From assembly GCA_024103385.1 (NCBI GenBank), contig JAGFIT010000031.1, positions 23,766 to 87,765 on the forward strand: a stretch of DNA of 64,000 bases, in the 5' to 3' direction. This DNA is from Vicingus serpentipes (GTDB taxonomy: Bacteria > Bacteroidota > Bacteroidia > Flavobacteriales_E > Vicingaceae). The position numbers and the translations under genes are program-made. Under the pieces are notes generated by a model. The model was given only the letters and a program-made list of their open reading frames with translations, had not been told where the DNA came from and ran no database searches. Positions 8,036-17,562 of the stretch are shown one piece after another (position 1 is the first letter of the stretch; every line of letters starts with the position of its first letter).

Positions 8036-9769
8036 TTGAAGAAAAGCCTATTCATATTATGTTTATTACTGCTATCTATTTTTTTTAAAATTGCAGCTCA
8101 ACAAATTACTTTATCTGTTAGTTTTAATGATACTTTACTAAAGCCATCCAAATTAGTAACTTACAATAAAACTCCATCTTTGTTATCACTTAAAAATGAA
8201 TTGAATGGAATTTTTAAGCAACTTAATAATGCATCTTATTTAACAGCAACTACAGATAGTATTGTTGTAAACTCTTCTCACTACAGTGTTTTTATTCATT
8301 TAGGAAAAACATACCAATGGGCAAGGTTAACCAACTCAAATGTTGATGAAGAAGTGTTGAGTAAACTGGGTTTTAGGGATAAATTATATAATTCTAAACC
8401 CTTTAGTCAAAGGCAAATATTGTCTCTTTATCAAAAAATCATTACGCATTATGAAAATCATGGATACCCTTTTGCCTCTATTCGTTTGGATAGTGTCCAA
8501 ATTAATGCAAATGAGTTGACGGCAAAACTTTATTTAGAAAAAAATCAATTATATAAAATAGATAGCGTCATTATTTATGGTAATGCGACTATTTCTGATC
8601 AATATATTAAAAATTACATCAAAATAAAAGATGGAGATGTTTATAACGAAGCTGTAATCAAATCAGTGAAAACAAGAATAAAGGAACTTCCATTTGTTTC
8701 GGAAAATGAACCGTGGAAAATGTTATTTGTGAATGAAAAATCAAAACTCATTTTAAATTTGGGAAAGAAAAAAGCCAGTAGATTTAACGGTATTTTAGGA
8801 TTGCTGCCAGATGATGTAACAGGTAAATTAAGACTAACAGGAGACGTGAAGTTAAACTTGTTGAATTCATTCAAAAAAGGAGAGCAAATTGATTTTAATT
8901 GGCGAGCAATACAGAAAAACACACAGGATTTAAAGCTAAATGTGGTTTACCCTTTTTTGTTGAGCTCTCCTTTTGGACTAGATTATAATTTTAAACTTTA
9001 TAAAAAAGACACGACTTTCATTGATGTGGAGAATAAAATAGGTGTCCGATATATTTTGAGGGGAAATAATTATTTCAAAGTATTTTTCCATAATAAAACA
9101 TCCAATCTTTTGTCTCAAAGTGGGTTTAGCAACTTAACAGTATTACCTTCTTATGCAGATGTAAGTTCTCAGTTGTATGGAATAACAATTTATAATACGA
9201 AACTAGATTACGTTTTAAACCCAAGAAAAGGTTATAGTATTGATCTTACAGGATCATTAGGGAATAAAAGAATTAGAAAAAATCCTCAAATTGATGATCG
9301 ACTGTATGAAAATTTGAACTTGAAGACTACCTTGTATAATACTAGTATAGATTTAGCCTATTACGTTCCAATTAGAAAACGAAGTGTTATTAAGTTAGGT
9401 TCTCAAAACGGATACACTTTTAATGAAAATTTATTTGATAATGAACTGTTAAGAATAGGAGGTTTGCACACACTAAGGGGATTTGATGAAGAATCCATCT
9501 TTGCCTCTTTGTATAGTATTGCAACTATAGAGTATCGTTTTATTTTAGAGCAAAATTCTTTCTTATACCTATTTTTTGATGGTGCTTATTACGAAAGTAA
9601 TAAGGTGGTAGAATTTATTGCAGACAGACCTTATGGTTTTGGTACAGGAATGAGTTTTGAAACAAGGGCAGGTATATTTTCAATTAGTTATGCTGTAGGC
9701 AAACAATTTGATAATCCTATATTCTTCAGATCAGCAAAAATTCACTTTGGTTTCATTAACTACTTTTAA
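8036..9769 (+). CDS. Omp85/TamA-like outer-membrane protein with POTRA domains
   Basis: This 577-residue protein has a signal peptide (KSLFILCLLLLSIFF, ending IAAQ). Two POTRA-like modules follow: one around residues 95-175, including YQKIITHYENHGYPFASIRL, and one from about 176 (IDSVIIYGNATISDQYIKNYI). A C-terminal 16-strand-type barrel runs from about residue 255 to the end and includes the LRGF motif characteristic of the Omp85 lid loop. It is shorter than BamA and more like TamA or other accessory Omp85 proteins, which insert or export outer-membrane proteins or lipids. The start is a TTG directly before KKSLF; no ATG gives the signal peptide. It lies 28 bases after ung. Confidence 0.86.
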   Translation: MKKSLFILCLLLLSIFFKIAAQQITLSVSFNDTLLKPSKLVTYNKTPSLLSLKNELNGIFKQLNNASYLTATTDSIVVNSSHYSVFIHLGKTYQWARLTNSNVDEEVLSKLGFRDKLYNSKPFSQRQILSLYQKIITHYENHGYPFASIRLDSVQINANELTAKLYLEKNQLYKIDSVIIYGNATISDQYIKNYIKIKDGDVYNEAVIKSVKTRIKELPFVSENEPWKMLFVNEKSKLILNLGKKKASRFNGILGLLPDDVTGKLRLTGDVKLNLLNSFKKGEQIDFNWRAIQKNTQDLKLNVVYPFLLSSPFGLDYNFKLYKKDTTFIDVENKIGVRYILRGNNYFKVFFHNKTSNLLSQSGFSNLTVLPSYADVSSQLYGITIYNTKLDYVLNPRKGYSIDLTGSLGNKRIRKNPQIDDRLYENLNLKTTLYNTSIDLAYYVPIRKRSVIKLGSQNGYTFNENLFDNELLRIGGLHTLRGFDEESIFASLYSIATIEYRFILEQNSFLYLFFDGAYYESNKVVEFIADRPYGFGTGMSFETRAGIFSISYAVGKQFDNPIFFRSAKIHFGFINYF

Positions 9770-9783
9770 AGTATTTAAATAGT

Positions 9784-9791
9784 TATCTTTG
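9784..9791 (+). promoter_or_regulatory. Candidate -7 element for the oxygenase-ABC exporter pair
   Basis: TATCTTTG matches the TAnnTTTG consensus. Predicted transcription start is near 9798, with a leader of about 37 bases before the ATG at 9835. No convincing -33 element is visible. Confidence 0.5.
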
Positions 9792-9834
9792 TTCTCTTTT
9801 TTACAGAAAAGAAGAAATGTAATTTAATTATAAA

Positions 9835-10656
9835 ATGAAAGAGATAATTAATCCGATTTATTTGACTGATGCTAAAATTGAAGAACTAAAAAATGAGTTT
9901 TCAAATGCGAAACCATGTAATTATGTAGTTCTTCCAAATTTTTTAAAAGAAGAATTTGCCACTGTTTTATATGAGAATTTCCCAAAATTAGATACTCTAA
10001 ATGTAAAGCGAAAAAGTATCAATGAGAATAAATCAGAGGATTATCATTTTGAACGATTTCATCCAAGTTTTTCAGAAGTAAAAGGGGCTTTAGCTTCGTC
10101 AGAGTTCATTAAAATTGTTGAAACGATTACCGGAATCAAAGATTTAACTACTTCAAATGATGCTTTAGGAGCAGGTGTTCATCAAGGTGGAAACGGAAGT
10201 TATGTAGATGTACATATTGATTCTAATTTTAATCCAATGGAAAATTTATGGCGAAGATTAAATTTATTGATTTATTTGAATAAAAACTGGAAACCAGAGT
10301 ATGGAGGCGATTTAGAGTTATGGGATCAAAAGATGACTAAGTGCGAACAAACAGTTCCTTGTGATTGGAATAGGGCGGTTATCTTTTTAACCGATGAAAC
10401 AACTCCCCACGGATACGGTAAAATAAGTGTTCCAGAAGGAGAAACTCGAAAATCTTTTTATACCTATTATTCTACTCCAACAGAAAAAGGTTTTAAGTAT
10501 GTGGATTCACATTTTAAGACCCGACCTGAAGATAATTTCACAAAAAAAATACTGACATCAATTAAGGAACCTTTGAAATTGAATATTAAACGAATATTGA
10601 AAAAAGTAGGGATTACCTCTTTAGATTTTCAAGATAAGAACAAGAAGAAATTTTAA
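9835..10656 (+). CDS. 2-oxoglutarate/Fe(II)-dependent oxygenase of the prolyl 4-hydroxylase type
   Basis: This 273-residue cytoplasmic protein has the double-stranded beta-helix motifs of the 2OG-Fe(II) oxygenases: the iron ligands H and D in VHIDSNF, the distal histidine in TPHGYGK, and the 2-oxoglutarate-binding arginine in ETRKSFYTYY. LNLLIYLNKNWKPEYGGDLELW is typical of the prolyl hydroxylase-like branch that acts on proteins or on polysaccharide-linked substrates. The stop codon shares a base with the start of the ABC exporter, so the two are translationally coupled. The C-terminal tail after residue 225 is basic and not part of the fold. Its substrate is unknown. Confidence 0.85.
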   Translation: MKEIINPIYLTDAKIEELKNEFSNAKPCNYVVLPNFLKEEFATVLYENFPKLDTLNVKRKSINENKSEDYHFERFHPSFSEVKGALASSEFIKIVETITGIKDLTTSNDALGAGVHQGGNGSYVDVHIDSNFNPMENLWRRLNLLIYLNKNWKPEYGGDLELWDQKMTKCEQTVPCDWNRAVIFLTDETTPHGYGKISVPEGETRKSFYTYYSTPTEKGFKYVDSHFKTRPEDNFTKKILTSIKEPLKLNIKRILKKVGITSLDFQDKNKKKF

Positions 10657-12419
10657 TGAAAGAAAAGAAACAAAGATTCTCTAAAGAAGCTACTAAAAAG
10701 GCAATGCGTGTATTTCGGTTTATTAAACCGTTTCGAATCGCTTTTGCTTTTGGTATGTTGGTTTTGGTTTTATCAAGTGCTATTACGATGGCTTTTCCTA
10801 AGTTTTTAGGAGATTTAATTGATTCGGTAAATTCTGCAGATGAAAATGCAGTGAATAATATTACCCTCTTATTAGTAGGTATCTTCTTGAGTATTGCTAT
10901 TTTGTCATTTTTTAGAGTTTATCTTTTTGGTTATGTTACGCATAAAGCTTTAGCATTATTAAGGTTGACAACGTACAAACACTTAATATCTTCTCCAATG
11001 GGCTATTTTTCGCAAAAAAGAGTGGGGGAGTTGAGTAGTAGGATTACTTCGGATATTGCTTTACTGCAAGAAACATTTACAGTTACTATTGCAGAATTTA
11101 TTCGTCAGTTCATCACGATTCCTTTAGGTTTATTTTTTCTATTGTTTATTTCTTTTCGATTAACTGTTTTTATGATAGCAGTTATCCCCGTAGTGGCTAT
11201 TATTGGAATATTCTTCGGGAAATTTATTAAAAAACTTTCTAAGGAAGCTCAAGATGATATTGCAGAATCGAATACAGTAGTGGATGAAACATTGCATGGT
11301 ATAGCAAGCGTAAAATCTTATGCCAATGAATTTTTCGAAATACTACGTTACAAAAAAAGTATTGATAGTTCAGTAGCTACCTCCATTAAAAGAGCAAAAT
11401 GGCGAGGTTTATTTATTGGATTAATCATGTTTGCATCAGGGTCAGCTATTATTTCCATTATTTGGTATGGTTTGCATATGGTGCAGGTAGGAGAAATTAC
11501 GATTGGAGGATTATTGCAATTTGCTATTTATTCAGCTATACTGGGAGTTTCTTTTGGTGGAACGGCTGATTTATTTTCTCAATTGCAAAAGTCGATTGGT
11601 GCAACAGAAAATTTGATGAATATCTTAGAAGAAACCACCGAAGAGGTTGCCTTAGAAGCATCAGAAAAAATAGAGATAGAAGGAAATTTGTCATTTAAAA
11701 ATGTTTCCTTTTCTTATCCTTCTAGAAGAGATATAGAAGTATTAAAAGATATTTCCTTTGAGGTAAAAAAAGGAAAACAACTGGCTTTTGTTGGACCTTC
11801 TGGAGCGGGTAAATCTACTATAGCAGGTTTAATTTTTCGGTTTTATAATCCTGAAAATGGAATGATATCAGTTGACGGAAAAAATATAGTTGATTATCAA
11901 TTGTCACAAATTAGGAACCAAATGGCACTAGTGCCACAAGAAGTAATGCTCTTTGGAGGTTCTATTAAAGAAAACATTGAATACGGTAAACCAGGAGCTA
12001 CTGATAAAGAAATATTCGAGGCGGCAAAAAAAGCTAATGCGTTAGAGTTTATTGAAAGTTTTCCTGATAAATTTGAAACTTTGGTAGGAGATAGGGGCAT
12101 ACAACTTTCTGGAGGGCAAAAACAACGAATAGCAATAGCTAGAGCCATTTTAAAGAACCCAGCAATATTAGTCTTGGACGAAGCAACTAGTGCTTTAGAT
12201 TCAGAAAGTGAACGTTTGGTTCAGGAGGCCTTAGATCGTTTGATGGAAGGAAGAACTTCTATTGTAATTGCCCATCGTTTATCTACCATTAAAAATGCTG
12301 ATAATATCATTGTATTGGACAAAGGTAGAATTAAAGAATCTGGTACTCATGCAGATTTAATTCAGCTAGAAAATGGAATTTATAAGAATCTAAGTACATT
12401 GCAGTTAACTGCTGTTTAG
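10656..12419 (+). CDS. ABC transporter, fused permease and ATPase (MsbA/multidrug exporter type)
   Basis: This 587-residue half-transporter works as a homodimer in the inner membrane. Six membrane helices fill about residues 20-320. The nucleotide-binding domain follows, with Walker A GPSGAGKST (residues 380-388), signature LSGGQ (484-488), Walker B ILVLDEATSALD and switch histidine in IVIAHRLST. Such exporters move lipids, lipid A core or drugs; sequence alone does not settle which. It starts in the stop codon of the oxygenase gene. Its own stop is only 3 bases from the stop of the converging SulP gene, leaving no room for a separate terminator. Confidence 0.93.
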   Translation: MKEKKQRFSKEATKKAMRVFRFIKPFRIAFAFGMLVLVLSSAITMAFPKFLGDLIDSVNSADENAVNNITLLLVGIFLSIAILSFFRVYLFGYVTHKALALLRLTTYKHLISSPMGYFSQKRVGELSSRITSDIALLQETFTVTIAEFIRQFITIPLGLFFLLFISFRLTVFMIAVIPVVAIIGIFFGKFIKKLSKEAQDDIAESNTVVDETLHGIASVKSYANEFFEILRYKKSIDSSVATSIKRAKWRGLFIGLIMFASGSAIISIIWYGLHMVQVGEITIGGLLQFAIYSAILGVSFGGTADLFSQLQKSIGATENLMNILEETTEEVALEASEKIEIEGNLSFKNVSFSYPSRRDIEVLKDISFEVKKGKQLAFVGPSGAGKSTIAGLIFRFYNPENGMISVDGKNIVDYQLSQIRNQMALVPQEVMLFGGSIKENIEYGKPGATDKEIFEAAKKANALEFIESFPDKFETLVGDRGIQLSGGQKQRIAIARAILKNPAILVLDEATSALDSESERLVQEALDRLMEGRTSIVIAHRLSTIKNADNIIVLDKGRIKESGTHADLIQLENGIYKNLSTLQLTAV

Positions 12420-12422
12420 CCG

Positions 12423-14036
12423 CTATACTTCACTATCCATTAAATCTGTAGCTACATGATACCTAGGGTCATCAATAGAGGAAGTAATTACTTCTTCAAA
12501 CCTAGGGTTTGCTTTTAGCATCAACATTTTACATTCAGGACTAAGGTGAGTTAATTTTACTTCTTTACCTATATCAAGGTACTTGTTAGCTATATTTCTT
12601 AAAGCTTCGATGCCAGAATGATCACTTACTCTCGATTCAATAAAATCGATTTCTATTTTTTGAGGATCGTTTTTAGGGTCAAATTTTGAACTAAAAGCTT
12701 GCACAGACCCAAAAAACAATGGACCCCAAATTTCATATACTTTCGTTCCGTCTTCTTTAATGGATTTTCTAGCACGTATCATGGTAGCACTTTTCCATGC
12801 AAAAACCAGTGCAGAAATAATAACTCCTGCAATTACTGCAATGGCTAAATCTTGCCAAACAGTAATGGCAGAAACAGCTATTAAAACAATAGCATCAGAA
12901 AGAGGTATTTTATTGATAATCCTAAAACTACTCCAAGCAAATGTACCAATAACGACCATAAACATTACACCGACTAAGGCAGCTAAAGGAATTTGTTCAA
13001 TTAATGGAGCGCCAAACAACACAAAACATAATAAAGCAATCGCTGCAACAACACCTGATAAACGACCTCTTCCTCCAGAATCAACATTAATTAGTGATTG
13101 TCCAATCATGGCACAACCACCCATACCACCAAAAAGTCCGTTTAAAATGTTAGCACTTCCTTGAGCAACACATTCTCTGTTTCCACTACCTCTGGTTTCT
13201 GTAATATCATCTACTAGGTTCAGAGTCATTAATGATTCAATTAATCCTACAGCAGCTAATAAAAATGCAGTTGAAATAATTAAATTCCAATGCCCATTTA
13301 GGGTGTCAAATAATCCAAATATTTGAGACTGAAAACTAGGTAAAGAGCCTTCTAGTCCATCACCACCACTATCACGAATAAATGAACCAACAGTATTTAT
13401 TTTAATGTTTCCAAAGATGGTAATACAGGCAACAATAATTATTGCGGTTAAGGCTGCAGGTATCTTCTTGGTGAGCTTTGGTAATCCAAACATAATGCCC
13501 ATGGTTAATAAAACTAAGCCAATCATTATGTACAATTCATTGCCTTGTAGCCACTGAATATTACCTTCAACTCTTTCTTTAAAAAGCCCCAATTGAGAAA
13601 CAAAAATGACAATGGCTAATCCATTTACAAATCCCATCATAACTGGGTGGGGAATTAATCTAACAAATTTTCCTAAGCGAAATACACCAGCTAAAATTTG
13701 TATAGCACCTACAAATAGTAATGTAATAAAAAGCCATTGTAACCCTAAATTTTCGATAGGGTTGGCTAATGATAATCCAACTTCGTTTCCTTGCTGAATC
13801 ATATGTACCATCACAACTGCCATGGCTCCTGTAGCTCCAGAAATCATACCTGGTCTACCTCCAAAAAGAGAAGTGATTAACCCCATCATGAAAGCTCCAT
13901 ACAATCCAACTAATGGGTCGATTCCAGCAACAAAAGCAAAAGCAACTGCTTCTGGGACTAATGCTAAAGCAACAGTTAAGCCAGATAAAATATCATTTTT
14001 TGGATTCTGAGTAAAGTTGCGTATGGTTTTCTTCAT
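12423..14036 (-). CDS. SulP-family inorganic anion transporter with STAS domain
   Basis: This 537-residue inner-membrane protein belongs to the SulP/SLC26 family. About twelve hydrophobic segments fill residues 12-410, beginning with the typical NDILSGLTVALALVPEAVAFAFVAGIDPLVGLYGAF. The motif GGCAMIGQSLINVDSGGRGRLSG is a family hallmark. A cytoplasmic STAS domain occupies the C terminus (from about residue 435, with HSGIEALRNI). Substrates in the family include sulfate, bicarbonate and dicarboxylates; no carbonic anhydrase or sulfate gene is adjacent, so the substrate is open. It lies downstream of the GNAT-nitrilase gene with an 88-base gap. Confidence 0.93.
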   Translation of the reverse strand: MKKTIRNFTQNPKNDILSGLTVALALVPEAVAFAFVAGIDPLVGLYGAFMMGLITSLFGGRPGMISGATGAMAVVMVHMIQQGNEVGLSLANPIENLGLQWLFITLLFVGAIQILAGVFRLGKFVRLIPHPVMMGFVNGLAIVIFVSQLGLFKERVEGNIQWLQGNELYIMIGLVLLTMGIMFGLPKLTKKIPAALTAIIIVACITIFGNIKINTVGSFIRDSGGDGLEGSLPSFQSQIFGLFDTLNGHWNLIISTAFLLAAVGLIESLMTLNLVDDITETRGSGNRECVAQGSANILNGLFGGMGGCAMIGQSLINVDSGGRGRLSGVVAAIALLCFVLFGAPLIEQIPLAALVGVMFMVVIGTFAWSSFRIINKIPLSDAIVLIAVSAITVWQDLAIAVIAGVIISALVFAWKSATMIRARKSIKEDGTKVYEIWGPLFFGSVQAFSSKFDPKNDPQKIEIDFIESRVSDHSGIEALRNIANKYLDIGKEVKLTHLSPECKMLMLKANPRFEEVITSSIDDPRYHVATDLMDSEV

Positions 14037-14124
14037 TGCCTATTTAATATTAAAAAAGCGGCAAAGATAGTGTTTTAGATTAACTAGAAAGAATCCTTTT
14101 AAGTGAGATAATCTGCTTGCTGCG

Positions 14125-15663
14125 TTATATGTCTTTATTAACAGTTTTTTTGAGTTCAAAGATGTCTGTTCTTCTATCTTTTAGGTTTCTTACACTACCA
14201 AACTGATTTAATTCTCGGAGTAAATCAATATCCACATCAGCAATTAATATCATTTCTGTATTTGTTGTGGCTTCTGCTTTAATTCCATTGGCTGGAAAAG
14301 AAAAATCACAAGGCGTAAAAACCATAGATTGAGCAAACTGTATATCCATGTTATGAACCTTAGGAAGATTACCTACACTCCCTGCAATTGCTACATAGCA
14401 TTCATTCTCGATGGCTCTTGCTTGAGCGCAATGACGAACTCTTGAATAACCATTTTGTGTGTCAGTCAAGAAAGGAATAAACAAGATATCCATACCTTCG
14501 TCTGCTAACAATCTACTTAATTCTGGAAATTCAGAGTCATAACAGACAAGTACGCCAATTTTACCACAATCAGTATCAAATGTTTTGATGTTTTTTCCTC
14601 CTTGCATTCCCCATACTTTTGCTTCATCTGGAGTAACATGGAGTTTTTCGTATCTTTCGGTGCTGCCATCCCTTTTACATAAATACCCTACATTATAGAG
14701 CAAATCATCTTTTATTTCGGGCATACTACCTGTAATAACATTAATGTTATAAGAAATTGCGAGTTCAGAAAATTTCTGAACAATTTCAGGAGTATATTTT
14801 GCCAATTCTCTTATTGCTTCTGACTCAGGAAGATGGTTATTGTCTGCCATTAAAGGCGCATTGAAAAATTCTGGAAATAATGCAAAATCTGACCGGTAAG
14901 CAGAAACGGCATCGATAAAATACTCCGCTTGTTGCATTAACTCGGTTAAGTCCTTATATAGCCTCATTTGCCATTGTATCAAACCTAAACGAACTATTTT
15001 TTTCTTAGTTGTGGCTTTCTTGGTTTGCTTTGTATAATAGATATTGTCCCATTCTAACAATACAGCAAATTCATTGGAAGCTTCGTCTCCTTCTAGATAT
15101 CCTTTTAAAATTTTTGAAGGATGAAAATCATTCGATATTTGAAAATTTAAAACGGGGTCATGGATCTCTTTACGTTTTACTTTTTCAATATACTCTTTTG
15201 GTGATAAGGTCTCTGAATATTTATGGTAATTCGGGATTCTTCCTCCAAATGCAATTCCTCGTAAATTTAATTTTTCAGCTAATTCTTTTCTATAATCATA
15301 TAGCCTACGACCTAAACGTAACCCTCTATATTCTGATTTGATAAAAACGTCTATTCCATATAAAACATCTCCATCGGTTTTATGGGTATCAAAAGTATAA
15401 TCTCCTGTAATTTCTTTGTAGGTATGATGCTCGTCAAATCCATCATAATCAACAACTATAGATAAGGCACATCCTGCTAATTCATTATTAACTTTAATAA
15501 CAACTTGCCCTTCGGGGAACTTATCAATTAATGATTTGATATGCGATTCTTTCCAGTACGAATTAGGCATATTGGAGTAAGCTTCAATCATTGTGTCTTT
15601 CAACTCTTTATAATCCTCTAGTGTTAAAAAATGAAGTTCAATATTTTCTATGTTTTTTATCAT
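14125..15663 (-). CDS. GNAT acetyltransferase-carbon-nitrogen hydrolase fusion protein
   Basis: This 512-residue cytoplasmic protein has two domains. Residues 1 to about 215 form a GNAT fold, with the acetyl-CoA binding signature in IKSEYRGLRLGRRLYDYRKE. Residues from about 225 form a nitrilase-superfamily amidase with the catalytic triad glutamate (ALFPEFFNAP), lysine (YEKLHVTPDE) and cysteine (VLVCYDSEFPEL). The fusion is known and widespread and is usually annotated as a bifunctional GNAT/carbon-nitrogen hydrolase; the natural substrate is not established. A strong hairpin terminator lies just upstream, between it and the Cys-rich gene, so it should have its own promoter in the 35 bases after that hairpin, or depend on read-through. 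Confidence 0.92.
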   Translation of the reverse strand: MIKNIENIELHFLTLEDYKELKDTMIEAYSNMPNSYWKESHIKSLIDKFPEGQVVIKVNNELAGCALSIVVDYDGFDEHHTYKEITGDYTFDTHKTDGDVLYGIDVFIKSEYRGLRLGRRLYDYRKELAEKLNLRGIAFGGRIPNYHKYSETLSPKEYIEKVKRKEIHDPVLNFQISNDFHPSKILKGYLEGDEASNEFAVLLEWDNIYYTKQTKKATTKKKIVRLGLIQWQMRLYKDLTELMQQAEYFIDAVSAYRSDFALFPEFFNAPLMADNNHLPESEAIRELAKYTPEIVQKFSELAISYNINVITGSMPEIKDDLLYNVGYLCKRDGSTERYEKLHVTPDEAKVWGMQGGKNIKTFDTDCGKIGVLVCYDSEFPELSRLLADEGMDILFIPFLTDTQNGYSRVRHCAQARAIENECYVAIAGSVGNLPKVHNMDIQFAQSMVFTPCDFSFPANGIKAEATTNTEMILIADVDIDLLRELNQFGSVRNLKDRRTDIFELKKTVNKDI

Positions 15664-15698
15664 TGATTTTGTTTAATAATTGGTAATAACTTATTCAA

Positions 15699-15730
15699 AA
15701 AAAGAGACTTTAGTACTAAAGTCTCTTTTT
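15699..15730 (-). terminator. Intrinsic terminator after the Cys-rich small gene
   Basis: A perfect palindrome of 16 bp per arm (15699-15714 with 15715-15730) is flanked by A- and T-runs. On the minus strand it lies 22 bases after the stop of the Cys/Lys-rich gene and upstream of the GNAT-nitrilase gene, and it probably ends the rsfS-to-psd transcript. Confidence 0.8.
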
Positions 15731-15752
15731 TATTAGATAGGTAATTGTTGGG

Positions 15753-15998
15753 TTATTTTTCGTTGGTTTCTTTTTTAGCACATTCCTTTTTCCCTTTCTT
15801 GCAGCAGGATTTTTTTTCTCCTCCTTTTTTGCACGATGTTTTATTCTTTTTACATTCTTTAGACTTGTGGTTGCAGTCTTTCTTGTCACATTTTCCTTCA
15901 CAAAAAGCGATATTTTCTGGAGAAGTAATCAAATTTGATGAGGCATAACTGCTTGTCATAAATCCAACAAAAGCAATTATTAATAATATGTTTTTCAT
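15753..15998 (-). CDS. Small exported Cys/Lys-rich protein
   Basis: This 81-residue protein has a signal peptide (MKNILLIIAFVGFMTSSYA, cleavage probably before SSNL). Its mature part contains eight cysteines in about 50 residues, spaced as single Cys or CC between lysine-rich stretches (EGKCDKKDCNHKSKEC, KKSCCKKGKKEC). The composition suggests metal binding or a disulfide-rich basic peptide, but no family is recognised. It lies 54 bases downstream of psd on the same strand and is followed by a strong terminator, so it may be the last gene of that operon. The overlapping frame at 15716-15901 lacks a signal peptide and is rejected as a shadow. Confidence 0.72.
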   Translation of the reverse strand: MKNILLIIAFVGFMTSSYASSNLITSPENIAFCEGKCDKKDCNHKSKECKKNKTSCKKGGEKKSCCKKGKKECAKKETNEK

Positions 15999-16052
15999 AA
16001 TGATGAAGTTTGAATTATTTAGGAAATGAAAGGTACTACTTTTTTTTGTTTA

Positions 16053-16709
16053 TTAAAATTCCGCAATAGAAGATATTCCGCCTTTCACTTTATCACCTAG
16101 CTTAACCCTTAGTTTTACATCTAAAGGAAGCAATAAATCTACTCTCGAACCAAATTTAATAAATCCACACTCATGCGTCTGTTTTACAGAAAAATCTTCT
16201 TTACCAAAAAATACTATTCTTCGAGCTAGAGCACCAGCAATTTGCCGAAACAGTACACTTCTTCCTTTGTTGTCTTCTACCACAATAGTAGTTCGTTCAT
16301 TTTCTGTAGATGACTTAGGGTGCCAAGCTACTAGATACAATCCAGGGTGATATTTAAAATATTTTATTTTTCCAGAAATGGGATACCTGTTTAAGTGGAC
16401 GTTAATGGGAGACATAAATACAGATACTTGTAATCTTTTTTGGTTAAAATATTCGGTTTCTTCAACTTCTTCAATTACTACCACTTTTCCATCTGCAGGA
16501 GAGATAACTATTCCATCTTTTTGTGAAAACTTTCTACTAGGACTCCTAAAAAATTGAAGGATTACAACTAATAAAAACAAGGAGATAATGTACCCTGTAA
16601 TTAGCACCATTGAATAATCTCCTAGGAAGTAGTGAGTAGTTCCATTAAGCAATGCTATAAAAACTAGTGTAATAATTAATGAAGGAATTCCTTCTTTATG
16701 AAATGTCAT
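16053..16709 (-). CDS. psd: Phosphatidylserine decarboxylase, short (PSD-A) type
   Basis: This pyruvoyl enzyme converts phosphatidylserine to phosphatidylethanolamine at the inner membrane. The proenzyme has 218 residues, the usual length of the short bacterial form. It has two membrane segments (about residues 10-50). The self-cleavage site Gly187-Ser188 lies in GFIKFGSRVD, giving a C-terminal alpha chain of about 31 residues. The histidine-containing motifs SPINVHLNRYPISG and KYHPGLYLVAWHPKSS are present. It follows cdsA by 33 bases in a phospholipid-synthesis operon, which fits the role. Confidence 0.95.
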   Translation of the reverse strand: MTFHKEGIPSLIITLVFIALLNGTTHYFLGDYSMVLITGYIISLFLLVVILQFFRSPSRKFSQKDGIVISPADGKVVVIEEVEETEYFNQKRLQVSVFMSPINVHLNRYPISGKIKYFKYHPGLYLVAWHPKSSTENERTTIVVEDNKGRSVLFRQIAGALARRIVFFGKEDFSVKQTHECGFIKFGSRVDLLLPLDVKLRVKLGDKVKGGISSIAEF

Positions 16710-16742
16710 AAAATAATTTATTGAGCGGTAAAAATAATAATT

Positions 16743-17561
16743 CTATTGAATCAATTGTAAATAACAGTAAACAAATGGAGCGGCAATTAAAAGGCCATCA
16801 AATCGATCTAAAATACCACCATGTCCAGGTAAGAGTTTTCCAGAATCTTTAATACCTAAACTTCTTTTTAACATGGATTCCACTAAATCACCTATACCAC
16901 CAAACACAACAATAATGATACTTACTATTACCCATTCGGTGATGTTAATATTGGTATAGTATTGAGCAATTAATATAGATAAAGCTATAGATAATATGGC
17001 ACCACCAATACTTCCTTCCCATGTCTTTTTTGGAGAAATGCGTTCAAATAATTTATGCTTACCCAAAAACTTTCCAGCTAAATAAGCGCCTGTATCGTTA
17101 GCCCAAAGAAGAATAAAAAAACCGATGATTAACTGATAACTAAACTGTGAACTAAAAATAGGATTATTATAATATCCTAAATGGTAGAGCATCGCAAAAG
17201 GAATAACTACATATAGTATCCCGAGTAGGGTGTAAGCAATGTTTAAAAAAGGATGCTCTTTTTTACGGAACAGTTCAATGATGAATGTAAAAAACAACAT
17301 TGAAACAGGAATAAGTATCCATTTAAAGTTTATATTGTTTTGGGCAGCAGTAATCAGTGTGCCCATTAATATTAAGGCAGTTATTCCTCCCCAATAATTA
17401 ATCGGCTGAATGTGGTTGCTTTTTTTTACCAAATTGTAAAATTCATCTACTCCTAAAAGAATAATGATTAGAAATAGGAGAGCACTAGAATAAGGACCAT
17501 AATAAATAGCAGCGACAATGCTTATAACAAATAAAAAGCCTGTTATTGTTCTGGTTAACAT
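16743..17561 (-). CDS. cdsA: Phosphatidate cytidylyltransferase
   Basis: This integral inner-membrane enzyme makes CDP-diacylglycerol from phosphatidate and CTP, the branch point of phospholipid synthesis. It has 272 residues and about eight membrane helices. The family signature is complete: SPKKTWEGSIGG followed by GDLVESMLKRSLGIKDSG and LPGHGGILDRFDGL, with the metal-binding aspartates. It starts one base after the stop of the DUF2007 gene and precedes psd, so both enzymes of the phosphatidylethanolamine route are made from one transcript together with ftsH. Confidence 0.96.
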   Translation of the reverse strand: MLTRTITGFLFVISIVAAIYYGPYSSALLFLIIILLGVDEFYNLVKKSNHIQPINYWGGITALILMGTLITAAQNNINFKWILIPVSMLFFTFIIELFRKKEHPFLNIAYTLLGILYVVIPFAMLYHLGYYNNPIFSSQFSYQLIIGFFILLWANDTGAYLAGKFLGKHKLFERISPKKTWEGSIGGAILSIALSILIAQYYTNINITEWVIVSIIIVVFGGIGDLVESMLKRSLGIKDSGKLLPGHGGILDRFDGLLIAAPFVYCYLQLIQ

Positions 17562-17562
17562 T

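Noticed and set aside
12760..13164. 134-residue plus-strand frame opposite the SulP gene
   Set aside because: It is antisense to a well conserved membrane protein and shows no recognisable protein pattern; it is a shadow of the real frame.
15716..15901. 61-residue minus-strand reading frame overlapping the Cys/Lys-rich gene
   Set aside because: It has no signal peptide or known motif and includes the terminator hairpin in its sequence. The 15753-15998 frame with its signal peptide is the better gene.
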